From NCBI RefSeq assembly GCF_000003855.2, contig NW_003101651.1, positions 215,651 through 279,650 of the forward strand: a stretch of 64,000 nt of DNA, read 5' to 3'. Below the pieces are notes generated by a model. It saw only the letters and a program-made list of their open reading frames with translations. It ran no database searches and had not been told where the DNA came from. The position numbers and the translations under genes were made by a program. Positions within the stretch are counted from its first letter, which is position 1. Each line of letters begins with the position of its first letter. Shown here one piece after another: positions 36,201-49,617 of the stretch. Source of the DNA: Blastomyces gilchristii SLH14081 (Eukaryota > Ascomycota > Eurotiomycetes > Onygenales > Ajellomycetaceae).

Positions 36201-38320
36201 TTCTCTAACTTGATACTGTGATTTACTTCAGAATCTTGTAAGAAAGATATATTTATAATATTATCTTGTCAGAAGATATCTAGATATTCATGATATTATT
36301 GAGAAAGTTTTATATGAGAATCTGTTATTATAATATAAAATAACTTTTCTAGAGTCTTTTTAATATTAATCAGACTGATGAAATAGATTGACATATGATT
36401 CTACTATCAGTGAATTTATTAGTAACTCTATCAGTGATTTTAATGATGACTTCTTTTTCAGAGTATTTTATACACATTGACAGAGATCTGTGTCAGATTC
36501 ATGATCTTGTAAATATCATCTTTATAAACTCTATCATTGTTAGAGAATATCAAGCTTCTGTTTTAAGTGTTCAATAAAATGTCTTATTCAGATAGTTAGA
36601 CAAGTTCTAATATAAGATTGTAATCAAGATTATCAACTTTGTATATATAAATATCTTTATATTGATATTCTCTCATATCTATGATCAGCTTCATCATATA
36701 ATAAGTACAAACATCTTTCAGATCATCAAATTCTGTGAGAAGTCAGAGTTTAGATAAAGAGATATACTGAAGATTATAATATCTTATGACTGAAGATTTT
36801 ATCATTGTATAGTGATATAGACTGCTGTCTATCATGATCTTCATATTATACATGTTATTAATCACAGTAGATATAAGAATTGCATTCATTGTTATTTTCT
36901 CTTTAAATTGTTGTTGTTCAATCTCTTCAAGCTTCTATTTATAAATTTGAACAGAAGTTAATCTTTTCTCTGTTTCACTGAGATATTCTCATAGTTATTC
37001 TCTAAATCTTTCTCTAATGTAATGTGGTTGATGCAGACAGACACTGATCTTTTTCTCAAGTATGAAGATATATAGATTGATTGACAGTTGAAAGTAATAT
37101 GTTCTGATCAGTTACAGTTAATGCACACTTCATATTAATATTGATCAGTGACTTCTTCAGAAGTGATTTCAGAAACTCAGAAGCCTGTTCAGATGACAGA
37201 GACTCTTGCTTATATATAGATATTTAAGTCTACTCAATTCATGGCATCTGCATTATTGTTATTCCTCAGTATGAGTGTATAAGTTACTGAGATGTAATGT
37301 CTTCTGCCACTATTCTGTATATTCTTGAGCTTGATAAGATGATTGTTCATTGTTCAGAGCTGTGTATAGAAGTCTTTATAAGTCTGATCTTTGTCTGTAC
37401 TTATAAGAACCTGTAAGAGTTTGAAAGTTAATGTCTTCTTAAGCATGTTAATCTTTATTTGATTCTCTCAAGATTGATTATCTACTTCTAGAATCTTGAT
37501 ATTGAAGTCAGAAATAAATGTTATAAGAGAAGTATTTCTCTGTTAAATACTCTATAATTAATCTAATACTTTCTGTTACATGACAGTGTCTTGAAACAGA
37601 ATATCAAGATATTTCATGATATTATCAGGTGTTTGCAATGCTGATTCACATACTTTTATTTATAAATAAAACTTCTGTTTTATGTGATCTTTCAATTATT
37701 CATTGATATATTAATCTTAATTGATTAATGAACTGATGATATCTTTATCTACACTTAGTTTCATAAGCATTTCCATTCTTCATGATGAGTAGAGAGTGAG
37801 ATCAAAAGTATTGAAATATATAGAAGTATCTAAGTATTCTTTCAGTGCTTTTGTATTTGATTCTGTAGATGTTGAAATTATATGAGTTAATTATTAAATC
37901 TCTTTATATTAAAGTTGTTGAGTTATGTATATGTCTGCTATTTATTACTGTTATAATTTCAACATTGCTCAGAGTCACTGTGACATTGTGTCTATGCTCA
38001 CATTTAAGAGTTTCATATTCTTATTAGATATGATTATATTGATTGTCAGATATGTAATTGTATTCTCATATATCTGAGTGTCAGAACTCTCAGATCTTTC
38101 ACTAATATTTCCTTATAAGATCTTATTCTCTTTGTAAGATCTTGTTACAGGGCCAGAGTGACTGATGAGCAAGCTTCTATCTGAGAACTTAATATCTGCT
38201 TAACTGTGTTTTCTCTTTCTTACATGTTATTACATGTTCAGATATCTCTTGATGAATAATTATTTCTGATAAGAAGATGATATGTGAATAATTGTTTTCT
38301 AATAAGAAGACAATGAACAT
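33290..38320 (-). pseudogene. E2 gag-pol remnant
   Basis: Minus-strand degenerate Gypsy polyprotein. The reverse-transcriptase motif YLDNILIF is encoded around 35,725-35,700, and RNase H around 35,020-35,330. Chromodomain-type sequence lies near 33,400, next to the 3' LTR. Stops occur throughout. A 60-codon plus-strand frame near 36,395 is a shadow. Confidence 0.8.
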
Positions 38321-38328
38321 TTTTACAG

Positions 38329-38692
38329 TGTAAGAGGCCTACACTGAATAGATCAGTATTATATTGATAGATCTTATATAACAAAGGTAAAAATGTTGAA
38401 GAAGGAAAGAAAGAGAAAGTGTAAGAATCAGTGATTAAGGTGGATATTTATACATGTATGTGATGGTGTACACAGTGAAGCTTCAGAGTGGAAGAATATA
38501 CACGCGTTCATAGCGGCTGAGGATCAGTGATTGAGAATAGCTGAGAATCGGAGCATATGCGTTCGTGGTGGCTGAGGATCAGTGATTGAGAATGGCCGAG
38601 AATCGGAGCATACGCGTTCGAGAATGAAGTGGTTGGAATCTGTGGAGTGTAACAGAATAGTCTATATGATTGATCGGGCGCAGCCCGCCACA
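38329..38692 (-). repeat. E2 5' LTR, CpG-retaining
   Basis: 364 bp, identical in length to the 3' LTR. Its outer end keeps GATCGGGCGCAGCCCGCCA, where most other copies have transitions. Confidence 0.92.
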
Positions 38693-38697
38693 ATTAG

Positions 38698-41600
38698 TAT
38701 GCTTAAGAAGACATTAACTTTCAAACTCTTACAGACTCTTATAAGTGTAAATAAAGACCTAACTTATAAAGACTTCTACACACAGCTTCAGACATTGAAT
38801 AATCATCTTATTAAACTCAAGAGTATACAGAACAGTGATAGAAGATGTTACACTCATATACTTACACTGAGAAATAATTCAGTCACTTATATATCTGTAC
38901 TGAGAAACAACAATAATGATACAGATGCTATAAACTGAGTAGACTTAAATATCTATGTATAAGCAAGAGTCTCTGTTATCTGAACAGGCTTCTGAGTCTC
39001 TGAGATCACTTCTGAAGAAGTCACTGATCAATATTAACAAGAAGTGTATATCAACTGAAATTAATCAGAGTATATTACTTTCAACTGTCAATCAGTCTAC
39101 ATATCTTCTCACTTAAAGAATGAATCAGTGTCTGTTCATATCAATCACATTATATTAGAGAAGAATTCAGAAGATAACTATAAGAATGTCTCAATGAAAC
39201 AGGAAAAAGATTAACTTCTGTTCAAATTCATAAGCAGAAGCTTGAAGAGAGCAGATAATAATAATTTAAAGAGAAAATAATAATAAATGTGATTCTTATA
39301 TCTACTGTGATAGATAATATGTATAATATAAAAGTTATAATAGACAGCAGTCTATGTTATTATACAATAATTAAATCTTCAATTATAAAATATTATAATC
39401 TTCAGTGTATTTCCTTATCAAGACTCTGACTTCTCACAGAATTTAATGATTTAAAAGACATTCACACTCATTATATGATGAAACTAAACATAGATGTCAG
39501 AGAATATTAATGTGAAGATATCTATATATACAAAGTTAATAATCTTGACTATAATCTTATACTAGAACTTGTCTGACTATCTGAATAAGACATCTTATTA
39601 AACACTTATCACAGTATCAAGTTAGAAAAGAAGAATAATAAGAATCTCAAATCACTGTGAGATTCTTCTTATAATATATCTCAAGATAAACTTCTTCTTC
39701 TTCAGAAGACACTTAATAATCTATTGAATAAGAAATTTATATATATTAGCAACTCTTTCACTGCAGCTTCTATTCTCTTTACAAAGAAGTTAGATGAAGA
39801 ACTCTGATTCTGTATAAACTATCAAGATCTGAACAGATTGATAAAGAAAGATTGTTATCTCTTATCTCTTATTAATAAAACTCTAGCATGTATCAGATAA
39901 GCTCAATAATTTACAAAGTTAGATATTATCACTGTGTTTCATAAGATTTGTATCACTACAGTATTTTAAACATGATATAATCTTTTTAAATAAGTAGTTA
40001 TATCTTTCAGCTTGATGAACACTCTCAGCACATTTCAGAAGTATATTAACTAAGTACTTCAAGATTTTCTTAATAAGTTCATATCTGTTTATCTTAATGA
40101 CATTCTCATCTTTACTGATGAATTTAGAAAAGAATATCAAGAACATGTATAAAAAGTATTACAATAACTATAAGAAGCAGAACTATTAATAGATATAGAT
40201 AAGTATGATTTTAAAGTCAAGAGTATAAAGTATTTAGATTTCATTATAGAAGCTAGTAAGAAGATCTGAATAAATTTTAAGAAAGTCTCTGCTATTCTTA
40301 AATGAGAAGCTTCATAGACTGTGAAAGATGTACAAAGCTTCATTGAATTTATTAACTTCTATTAATAATTTATATAAAACTTCTCAGATATTGCTCAATC
40401 ACTTACAGAACTTATTAAGAAGAACTCAGTATTTCAATGATCAGCAGACATCAAAGCTGTATTTACACAGATAAAGAAGATATTCATTAATACTTCTCTA
40501 TTAATAATATTTAATTCTAATTATAAGATAGTTATTAAAGCTGACTTCTCTGACTATATTACAGAAGAAGCTATATTGTAATATAATAATAAAGATATCT
40601 TATAATTATGCATCTTCATATCTAAGAAACTGAGTTTTACTGAGTGCAATTATAAGATCTATAATAAGAAACTTCTTATAATAGTACACTGTTTAGAGAA
40701 ATAAGACTTCAAACTCTGAAGTGTCTTCAAATTCAAGATAATCATAGATTATAAGAATCTCAAGTATTTTATAATCACTTATAAGCTTACTAAACAGCAG
40801 ATATGCTGATCTGAACTATTAAGCTATTTTTATTTTATAATACACTATCATCTTAGCAGTCAGAACTCAATGACAGATGCTCTTTCATAATAAGAGTAAG
40901 ATATATCTTTCAATATAACAGATATCTGTTGAATGAACTGAGAGTATCAGCTCTTGAACCTGAAAATACTAGTTAATCACAATGAAATAACTTATAATAC
41001 TATATATATCTCTTCAATTAGAATACTCTCTCTTCAAACTATCACTGATATACTCTCTCTTTAAACTGTTACTGATATTCTAACTTCTCTTAAATCTACA
41101 CTGAATAAGCTGTGATATATAACAGCTTAAACTAATGAACTTCTCTAAGCACTGATTAAAGTAGTATATCAAGAAGTATTCTGATTCTTCTCAGAACTAT
41201 ATATAAGAATCAATATCTCAGAATACTCAATCAATAATAATAACACTATGCAATTCTGTGAATAATACTGAGTCTCTTAGTCTGAACTCTTACACATCTG
41301 AATAATGTAAGAGATATATGATTCATGTATAATCAGTCACTCAGGTTATAAATAACTATATTAAATAATCTCTCAAGAGTTCTACTAATCTGAGATATTA
41401 AACAGTATCAGATACTTTGTCTGAAACTGCAATCATTATTTCTCTGTTATCTTATAAAAGAATTGTAGAAAAGATCTACTGAAATCACTTAATATCTCTG
41501 ATAGAATCTGACAAGATGTAGTAATTTACTTTACTATTAATCTCTTTAAGAGTAAGAGTTGTAAGAATGTTCTGATTTATCATTAATTAATTGAGTAAAG

Positions 41601-42590
41601 ATGTAATATTAAAATCTTCTAATAAGATAAATACTGAACAGATTACTGAAGCTTTCTTACAAAGTCTGTTCTATTAAAAGCATGATTTGTCAAGATCTAT
41701 AGTATCTGATTAAGACTGTTAATTTATAAATACTTTCTGAACAAGAATCTGTTAAGTTCTCAAGATTATATGTTACTTATTAACTACTTATCACTCTAAG
41801 ACTGATGATACATCAGAATGAATAATTCAGACTATGAAGAATTATTTTTATAAGTTCTGTAACTATTTATAAGATAACTGATATAATCTTCTTTTACATA
41901 TTGAAGTTATCATTAATAACTGAGATGCTGTCTCAACAGATGGAAGTCTGTTCTTTCTTACACACAGTTATTATATAAAGGTGTTAAATCTTCTAGAGAT
42001 TACACAGTTCATATCAGATTCTCACAGTTCAATTTAGATCATTGATAATATAGTAACAAAGCTTTGAGATATCTGTGACTGAGTAGAAGTCTTCATGATA
42101 AGCACTAAACAAGATTAAGAGAATTAAATTAATATTTACTAAGATCTCACTGAATAATATAAGATAGAAGATCTGATGTAATTAAATCTTAAAAATATAT
42201 GAATTACATACTCATCTCATACACTGAACTATTATTATATTAAATACAAAGTGATAGAAGTTCTAGACAGTTATAACTTCTGTCTTAACATCTCATCAGA
42301 AATTCATAATGTCTTTTATATAAGCTTACTTTATCACACTGTCACTGACTCATTCTCTTCTCAACTGACTTCTGACTGACAACTGCCAGGAATCATAGAA
42401 GAAGATAATGAACTTGAATAAGAAGTTAAAGATATTCTCAACAAAATACCCTGTAGTCACAGTAAATAATATCTTGTGAAATGAGTCAGCTATGATCATC
42501 TGATCTGAACTCTGAGCTCTGCATTATCTGAAACAGCAGCTCTTAACTGATGAGAACTATACACTCATAACTCTATCACTTCTGAAAAAG
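38698..42590 (+). pseudogene. E3 gag (3' part)-pol remnant
   Basis: Continuation of the gag frame started at about 32,045. The reverse-transcriptase core (YLNDILIF) is near 40,090, RNase H near 40,640, integrase near 41,515-41,820 and the chromodomain near 42,430. A 27-bp tandem duplication is present at 41023-41076. Relative to E1, a segment between protease and RT (about 39,605) is deleted. Confidence 0.8.
41023..41076 (+). repeat. two 27-bp tandem units inside E3 pol
   Basis: Unit begins ATACTCTCTCTTCAAACT; the second copy differs by transitions. E1 and E4 have a single copy at this position. Confidence 0.85.
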
Positions 42591-42599
42591 AGAGACTAA

Positions 42600-42890
42600 T
42601 GTAGCAGACTATATCTGATTAATAGATTATTTCATTACACTTCATAGATTTCTACTGAAAGCTCTAATTCTTCTGTTAAAAGCTCTGATTCTCAGTTACT
42701 AATTCTCAGCTAAGAAACTCATGAAGTTTCTATTCTTCTGTCTCAAAGCTTTATCTTATACACATATAAATATCTGCTTTGATTACTGATTCTCACACTT
42801 TCTCTTTTATTTTTCTTCTCTAATGTTTTTCACTTTTGTTATATAAGATCTATATCTTAATATCAATCTATTCAGCGTAGACTCATTACA
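42600..42890 (+). repeat. E3 3' LTR
   Basis: Starts TGTAGCAGACTATATC and ends CTCATTACA; strongly mutated and shorter than the 5' LTR. Confidence 0.85.
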
Positions 42891-43063
42891 ATAGACTTCT
42901 ATCAGAAACTCAAGCAGCTATAAGAAAATAACTGAATTCAGAAATATCTGAATATGAAGAGATAGAAATTAATCAGATATAGTCTGTTAAAACAGCTATA
43001 TACTATCTTTTAATATTTTTATTTTATTATAGTCTCTCTTTACTTTACTTTTTCTTTTCTATT
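42891..43063 (+). mobile_element. LINE fragment (3' region) between E3 and E4
   Basis: About 173 bp equal, in reverse complement, to the stretch near 50,460-50,645 of the LINE (shared AGAAACTCAAGCAGCTA, and shared CTTTACTTT near the right end). It is thus a piece of a second LINE copy in plus orientation, cut on the right by E4, whose candidate duplication is CTATT at 43059-43063. Confidence 0.75.
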
Positions 43064-43341
43064 TGTGGCGGGCTGCGCCCGATCAATCATATAGACTATT
43101 CCGTTACACTTTACAGATTTTTACCGTTCCGATTGTCGGTTGCTGATCCTCAGCTGAAAATCTACAAAATTTCTATTCTTTCGCCCCGAAGCTTCACCAC
43201 ATACACTACTATGTACATGTATAAATATTCACTCTGATCACTGATTTCTATACTTTCTCTTTCTTTTCTTCTCTAATGGTTTTCACTTTGTTATATAAGA
43301 TCTATATATTATACTGATCTATTCAGTGTAGATCTCTTATA
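43064..43341 (+). repeat. E4 5' LTR, CpG-retaining
   Basis: Starts TGTGGCGGGCTGCGCCCGAT, perhaps the least mutated copy of the LTR start in the window; about nine CpG by eye. Confidence 0.88.
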
Positions 43342-43349
43342 TATTGAAA

Positions 43350-46300
43350 AACATTCATCATCTTCTCATTAGAAATAATTATTTATTAAGAAGATATCTG
43401 AACATGTAATAACATATAAGAAAGAGAAACACAGTTAAGCAGACACTAAGTTCTCAGATAGAAGCTTGCTCATCAGTCACTCTGACCTCATAATAAGATC
43501 TTACAAAGAGAATATCAGTGAAAGATCTGAGAGTTTTAACACTCAGATATATAAGATATTTATATAATTATACTTCTTCAGATATCACACATCTGACAAT
43601 CAATATAATCATATCTAATGATAGTATGAGAGAACTCTTGAACATGAGCATAGATACAGTGTCACAGTAGCTTCAAGCAATGTTGAAATTATAATAATAA
43701 TAAATAGCTGATATACATGCAACTCAACAATGCTAATATGAAGAAATTCAATGATTATCTCAATAAGAAACCTCTATACAGACAATTTTAATACTGACAG
43801 AATTAAATATAAAAGCACTGAAAGAATACTTAGATGCTTCTGTATATTTTAATGCTTCTAATCTAACTCTCTACTTATTATAAAGAATGGAAATACTCAT
43901 AAAACTGAGTGTAGATGAAGATGTCATCAGTTTATTAATCAATCAAGATTAATATATCAATGAATGATTGAAGAATTATATGAAACAGAAGTTTCATTCA
44001 TGAATGAAAGCATGTGAATCAGTGTTGTAAATATCTGATAATAGTATTAAATATCTTGATGTTCTGTTCTGAGACACTGTCATATAACAGAAAGTATTAA
44101 ATTGATTATAGAGTGCTCAACAGAGAAACACTTCTCTTATAACATTCATTTCTGACTTCAATATCAAGATTCTAGAAGTAGATAATCAATCTTGAGAGAA
44201 TTGAATGAAGATTAATATGCTTAAGAAGACATTAACTTTCAAACTCTTATAGATTCTTGTAAGTGTAGACAAAGATCAGACTTATAAAGGTTTCTGTATA
44301 CAACTTCAGATATTGAATAACTGTCTTATCAAGCTCAAGAGTATACAGAATAGTGATAGAAGATATTATACTTATACATCTGCACTGAGAAATAACTCAG
44401 TCACTTATACATCTGCACTGAGAAATAACAATAATAATGCAGATGCTATGAACTGAGTAGACTCAAATATCTATATATAAGCAAGAATCTCTGCTGTTCA
44501 AACAGGCTTCTGAGTTTCTGAGATCACCTCTGAAGAAGTTGTCAATTAATATCAATAAGAAGTATGCATTAACTGTAACTGATCAGAACATATTACTTTC
44601 AACTACTAATCAGTCTATATATCTTCTCATTCAAAAGAAAGATTAATATCAACAGTTCACATCAATCATATTACATTAGAGAAAGATTCAGAAGATAACT
44701 ATGAGAATACTCTGATGAAACAGAGAAAAGATTAACTTCTGTTCAAATTTATAAGTAGAAGCTTGAAGAGATTGAACAATAATAATTTAAAGAGAAAATG
44801 ACAATGAATGTGATTCTTGTATCTACTGTGATAGATAACATGTATAATATGAAAGTCATAATAGATAGTAATCTATATTATTATACAATAATTAAATCTT
44901 CAGTTGTAAGATATTATAATTTTCAGTATATTCTCTTATCAAAACTCTGACTTCTTGCAGAATTTGACAGTTCAAAGAATGTTTGCATCTATTATATAAT
45001 AAAACTAAATATAGATGTTGAAGAATATTAATGTGAAGATATCTATACATATAAAGTTAATAATCTTAATTATAATCTTATATTAGAACTTATCTGACTA
45101 TCTAAACAAGGCATCTTACTAAACACTTAGAATAGAAGCTTAATATTTTCTAACAATGATAGAATTCACAAAGATAATATTTATAAAATCATGAATCTGA
45201 CACAGATCTCTGTCAATGTGTATAAAATACTCTGAAAAAGAAGTTACTGATAAAATCACTGATAAGATTATCAATAGCAGAATTATATAATAATCTACTC
45301 TATCAGTCTGACTGATATTAAAAAGACTCTAGAAAAGTTATTCTGTATCATAATAACAGATTCTCATATGAAACTCTCTCAATAATATCATGAATATCTA
45401 GATATCTTCTAATAAGATATTATTATGAATATACTTCTCTTACAAGGCTCAGAAGTGAATCACAGTATCAAGTTAGAAAAGAAAAATAATAAAGACTCTG
45501 AATTATTATAAGACCTTCTTTATAATATGTTCTGAGATAAACTTCTTCTTCTTTGAAAGACACTCAATGATCTGTTGAATAAAGAATTTATACATATTAG
45601 TAACTCTTCTATCACAGTCTCCATTCTCTTTACAAAGAAATCAGATGAAGAACTCTAATTCTGTATAAACTATTAAGAACTAAACAGATTAATAAAGAAG
45701 AACTGTTATTCTTTATCTCTTATCACTGAAACTCTAACTTATATTAAACAAGCTCAATGATTTACAAAGTTAGATGTTATTATCATGTTTCATAAGATTC
45801 ATATCACTGAAGAAGATGAGTGACTTATAGTATTCTAAACATAATATAATCTCTTTGAATGAGTAGTCACACTCTTTGAACTGATTAATACTCTCAGTAT
45901 ATTTCAGAAGTATATTAACTGAGCATTTCAAGATTTTCTTGATAAATTCATATCTGTATATCTTGATAACATTCTCATCTTCACTGATGAGTTCAAGAAA
46001 GAATATCAAGAATATATACAAAAGATATTATAATAACTATGAGAAGCAGAACTACTGATAGATATAGATAAGTATGATTTTGAGATTAAAAGTATAAAAT
46101 ATCTAGACTTTATCATAGAAGCTGATAAGAGAATCTGAATGAATTCTGAGAAGATCTCTGCTATTCTTGAATAAGAGACTCTGTACACTGTGAAAGATGT
46201 ATGAAGCTTCATCAGATTCACTAACTTCTATCAGTAATTTATACAGAACTTCTCAGATATTATAAGATTACTTACAGAACTTACTAAGAAAAACTCAGTA

Positions 46301-47716
46301 TTTCAATAATCAGCAGATACTGAAGCTGTATTTATATAAATAAAGAAGATATTCATTAATACCTCTCTGCTTATAATATTCAATTCTGATTATAAGATAG
46401 TTATTAAAGCTGATTTCTCTGACTATATCACAGAAGAAGCTATATTATAATATAATAATGAAGATGTCTTACAATTATATGTCTTTATATTTAAGAAACT
46501 GAGTTCTGCTGAATACAATTATGAGATCTATGACAAGGAACTTCTCATAATTATACACTGTTTAAAAGAATGAAACTCTGAACTCTGAAGTGTCTCTGAA
46601 TTTAAGATAATCACAGATTATAAGAATCTCAAGTACTTTACTACTATCTGTAAACTCACTGAATAACAGATATAATGATCTGAGTTCTTAAGCTGCTTTT
46701 ATTTTATAATACACTACTATTCTAACAGTCAGAACTTGATGACAGATGCTCTCTTATAATGAGAGCAAGATATGTCTTTCAATGTAACAGATATCTATTG
46801 AATGAACTGAGAACACTGACTTTTAAATCTGAAGATATTGATTGATCAAGATGAAACAGCTCATGACACTATATATACTTCTTTAATTAGAACTATTACT
46901 GATATCTTAACTTCTTCTGAATCTATATTAGATGAACTATAATATACAGCAGCTCAAACTAATGAACTTCTTCAAATACTTACTGAAGCAGTACAATAAA
47001 AAGTACTCTGATTTTCTTCAGAACTATGTATAAGAACTGACATCTCAGAATGTTTAATCAATAATAATAACACTCTATGATTCTGTGAATAACACTAAGT
47101 CTCTTACTTCAAACTCTTATATATCTGAATAATGCAAGAAATGCATAATTCATGCATGATCAGTTATTCAGACTGTGAATAACTGTATTAAATGATCTCT
47201 TAAGAATTCTATTTATCTGAGATATTAAACAGTATTAGATGCTTTATCTGAAACTGTAATCATTATTCTTTCATCATCTTGTAAAGAGATTGTAGAAAAG
47301 ATCTGCTGAAACTACTCAATATCTTTAATAGAATCTGATAAGATATGATAATTAACTTTGCTGTTAATCTCTTTAAGAGTAAGAGTTATAAGAATATTCT
47401 GATCATTATAAACTGATTAAGTAAGAATGTAATATTGAAATCTTGAAATAAGATAAATACTGAACAAGTCACTGAAGCTTTTCTACAGAGCTTGTTTTAT
47501 CAGATATATGAATTACTGAGATCTATAGTATCAGATTAAGACTGTTAATTCATGAGTACTCTCTGAACAAGAATCTGTTAAGTTCTCAAGATTATATACT
47601 GTTTATCAACTGTCTATCACTCTAAGACTGATAATGCATCAGAATGAATAATTCAGACTGTAAAGAATTATCTTTATAAGTTCTGTAATTACTTATAAGA
47701 TGATTGATATAATCTT
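43350..47716 (+). pseudogene. E4 gag-pol remnant, truncated in integrase
   Basis: Zinc knuckle (CINCN then stop then SEHITFNY) near 44,565-44,605 with its last Cys mutated to Tyr. Protease near 44,850, reverse transcriptase near 45,940-45,970, RNase H near 46,500, integrase from about 47,040. Stops throughout. Confidence 0.8.
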
Positions 47717-47929
47717 ATTATTATTATTATTATTCTTCAATTATAGTAAAAGTAAGATAATCAGAAAATTATTACTAAGTTAATAAATTACTTTATTAAA
47801 TAATAATTTTTAATAATACTAACTTTCTAATTTGAAGAAAATTATATGAAAACAATTATATATCAGTACTCTAATTTCAAAACTCTTATATAATAACTTA
47901 TGTGAATAATTACTTTATATATATATATC
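47717..47929 (-). mobile_element. LINE-type 3' tail and unidentified body
   Basis: Starts with an (ATT)n tract followed by TCTTCAATTATAG, which is the reverse complement of the tail junction of the LINE at 50179. After about 30 bp the sequence no longer matches that LINE. It is therefore another minus-strand element using the same 3' end, or a LINE variant. The right boundary is obscured by the hAT-like insertion at 47930. Confidence 0.5.
47922..47929. repeat. 8-bp target-site duplication of the 47930 element (left copy)
   Basis: TATATATC, repeated exactly at 48436-48443. Low complexity, so weaker alone than in combination with the second copy. Confidence 0.75.
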
Positions 47930-48435
47930 TAGACTGACTGCTGAAATAATGAATTTTACATTTAATCTTATTTAATCTGATTTCATACATTTCTTGATAT
48001 GAATCTCACTGAGATTAATTATTAAAAAAAACATGCAAAGTGACTATTTATCAGATCTCAAAATGAGATTATAACTTAGAAAAAATAAGAAAGTGATTCT
48101 ATTTAATCTCATTTAGTCTCATTCTTAGCATAAAGTTACTATTTTTAGACATTTTAAAGTTTTTTTTAAACTATTTTTAATTTTTTAAAAAGTAATGTTT
48201 TTTGATAACACTTAAATAAGATTTAAAGTCATTTAAAGCAATAAAAAGAATTTAAATTGAGAAGTGAAAATCCTGATCTCATTTGAAAATGTAATAAGAG
48301 TAGACAGTAAGTCTTACTGAGATAGTATGAGACTACTATCTAATCTTAAAACTGTGTAATGAGATCAATCAAATTGATAATAAAATTACTAAATATTCTA
48401 GTTCTGATCTCAGACATAGTTACATGATCAGTCTA
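47930..48435 (-). mobile_element. 506-bp non-autonomous hAT-like element, mutated copy
   Basis: TAGACTGACTG at the left and TGATCAGTCTA at the right form terminal inverted repeats; an 8-bp duplication flanks it. It has the same length as the 62710 element and matches it in reverse complement, with differences that are mainly C/T and G/A transitions. No coding capacity. Confidence 0.85.
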
Positions 48436-49303
48436 TATATATCTTTGAATTTTTCTTTTCAATTAATTGAAAACTCTGAATTCTGAATACTTCTTTAAAT
48501 ACTTAATTTAAATTTTTATATCTCACATCAATTCTGTCTTCAGTTCAATCTCAAAATATATTATAAAATCAATATATAATATCTAGAATCAGAGTTAAAG
48601 AATTATTAAAAAGTGTCTCTAACAGTGAATATATAAACTATTAATATAAACAATTTTATATTTATAAAAGTTATATATTTTTACATTGATGAAAACTGAA
48701 CTTATTAAGAAATATTAATTGAATTTAAATTATTAATCAGTGATCATACTGAGAATTATATAATAAAAATATTAATAACTGTGATTAAAAATAATTATTA
48801 AAATATTAATTTTAGTCTGTTTATAATTATAACTGATAATACTGAGAATAACTATACTATAATGAAAAGCTTAAAGTAAAAACTGACTTTATATTTCTAA
48901 AATAATAAACAAGATTATATTCTCTGTATTACTCATATGATTTAATTTGTAATATAAACACTGATAAAAAACCTTAATATTAAAGTAAAAAATAATGAAA
49001 TAACTGATTCTTAAGATAAGAATGAAATAAAAGTAATCACTTATATAACTTTTATATTCACTTTATAAAAGATATCTTGATTAAAATAAAAATAATTTTT
49101 TAAAGAAAATACTCTTTCAACTATACAGATTTTATTCATTGATTGAAAATCAATTTTCTTTATTAAATATTAAGAAAATTGACTATGAGAAAATATGTTT
49201 ATAAAGACAAAAGCTGAAATCTCTTATAAATTTATAAATAAGTGAACTATTTAAAGAGAAAGAATATGAATAATATCTGAAAAAGATTTTTATAATTAGT
49301 ATA
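48436..49303. other. AT-rich degraded sequence
   Basis: No recognised gene or element. It continues the sequence interrupted by the 506-bp insertion, up to the E5 LTR. Confidence 0.6.
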
Positions 49304-49617
49304 TATAAGAGGTCTACACTGAATAGATCGGTATAATATATAGATCTTATATAATAAAAAGTGAAAAATGTTAGAGAAGGAAAAAAAGAGAAAGTATGAA
49401 AATTAGCAATTAAAGTGAATATTTATATGTATATACAGTGAAGCTTTGAGATAAAAGAATAGAAATTTCATGTACATAATAAAGCTTTGCAGTGAAAGAA
49501 TAGAAATTCTGTGAGTTTTTCAGCTAAGAATCAGTAACTGAGAATCAGAGCTTTTCAGTGAAATCTATGAAGTGTAATGAAATAGTCTATATAATTAATC
49601 AGATACAGCCTGTCACA
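49304..49617 (-). repeat. E5 3' LTR
   Basis: In plus orientation starts TATAAGAGGTCTACACTG (terminal TG changed to TA) and ends GTCACA. Only one CpG by eye. Confidence 0.85.

Larger units (their letters stand above)
32919..38692 (-). mobile_element. complete Ty3/Gypsy retrotransposon E2 nested in E3, opposite strand
   Basis: A 5774-bp element with two 364-bp LTRs (5' LTR 38692-38329, 3' LTR 33282-32919 on the minus strand) and a perfect ATTAG duplication. It interrupts the gag region of E3. Internal order matches E1 in reverse. The LTRs are about 78 bp longer than those of E1 because of an extra tandem copy of a segment containing GATCAGTGATTGAGAATGGC. Confidence 0.93.
31720..42890 (+). mobile_element. 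Ty3/Gypsy retrotransposon E3, split by insertion of E2
   Basis: Same family as E1. The left part is 31720-32918 (5' LTR and gag start) and the right part 38698-42890 (rest of gag, pol, 3' LTR). At the junction, gag sequence resumes exactly after the E2 target duplication. LTRs are 31720-32039 (320 bp) and 42600-42890 (291 bp). Unlike E1 and E2, its flanks (TTTCT on the left, ATAGA on the right) do not form a target duplication. Confidence 0.85.
43064..47716 (+). mobile_element. 5' part of Ty3/Gypsy retrotransposon E4
   Basis: 5' LTR 43064-43341 (278 bp, CpG-retaining), then gag and pol to integrase. The match to E1 stops at 47716 within the integrase region, where an (ATT)n LINE-type tail begins. 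No E4 continuation or 3' LTR was found to the right in the window. Confidence 0.85.
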
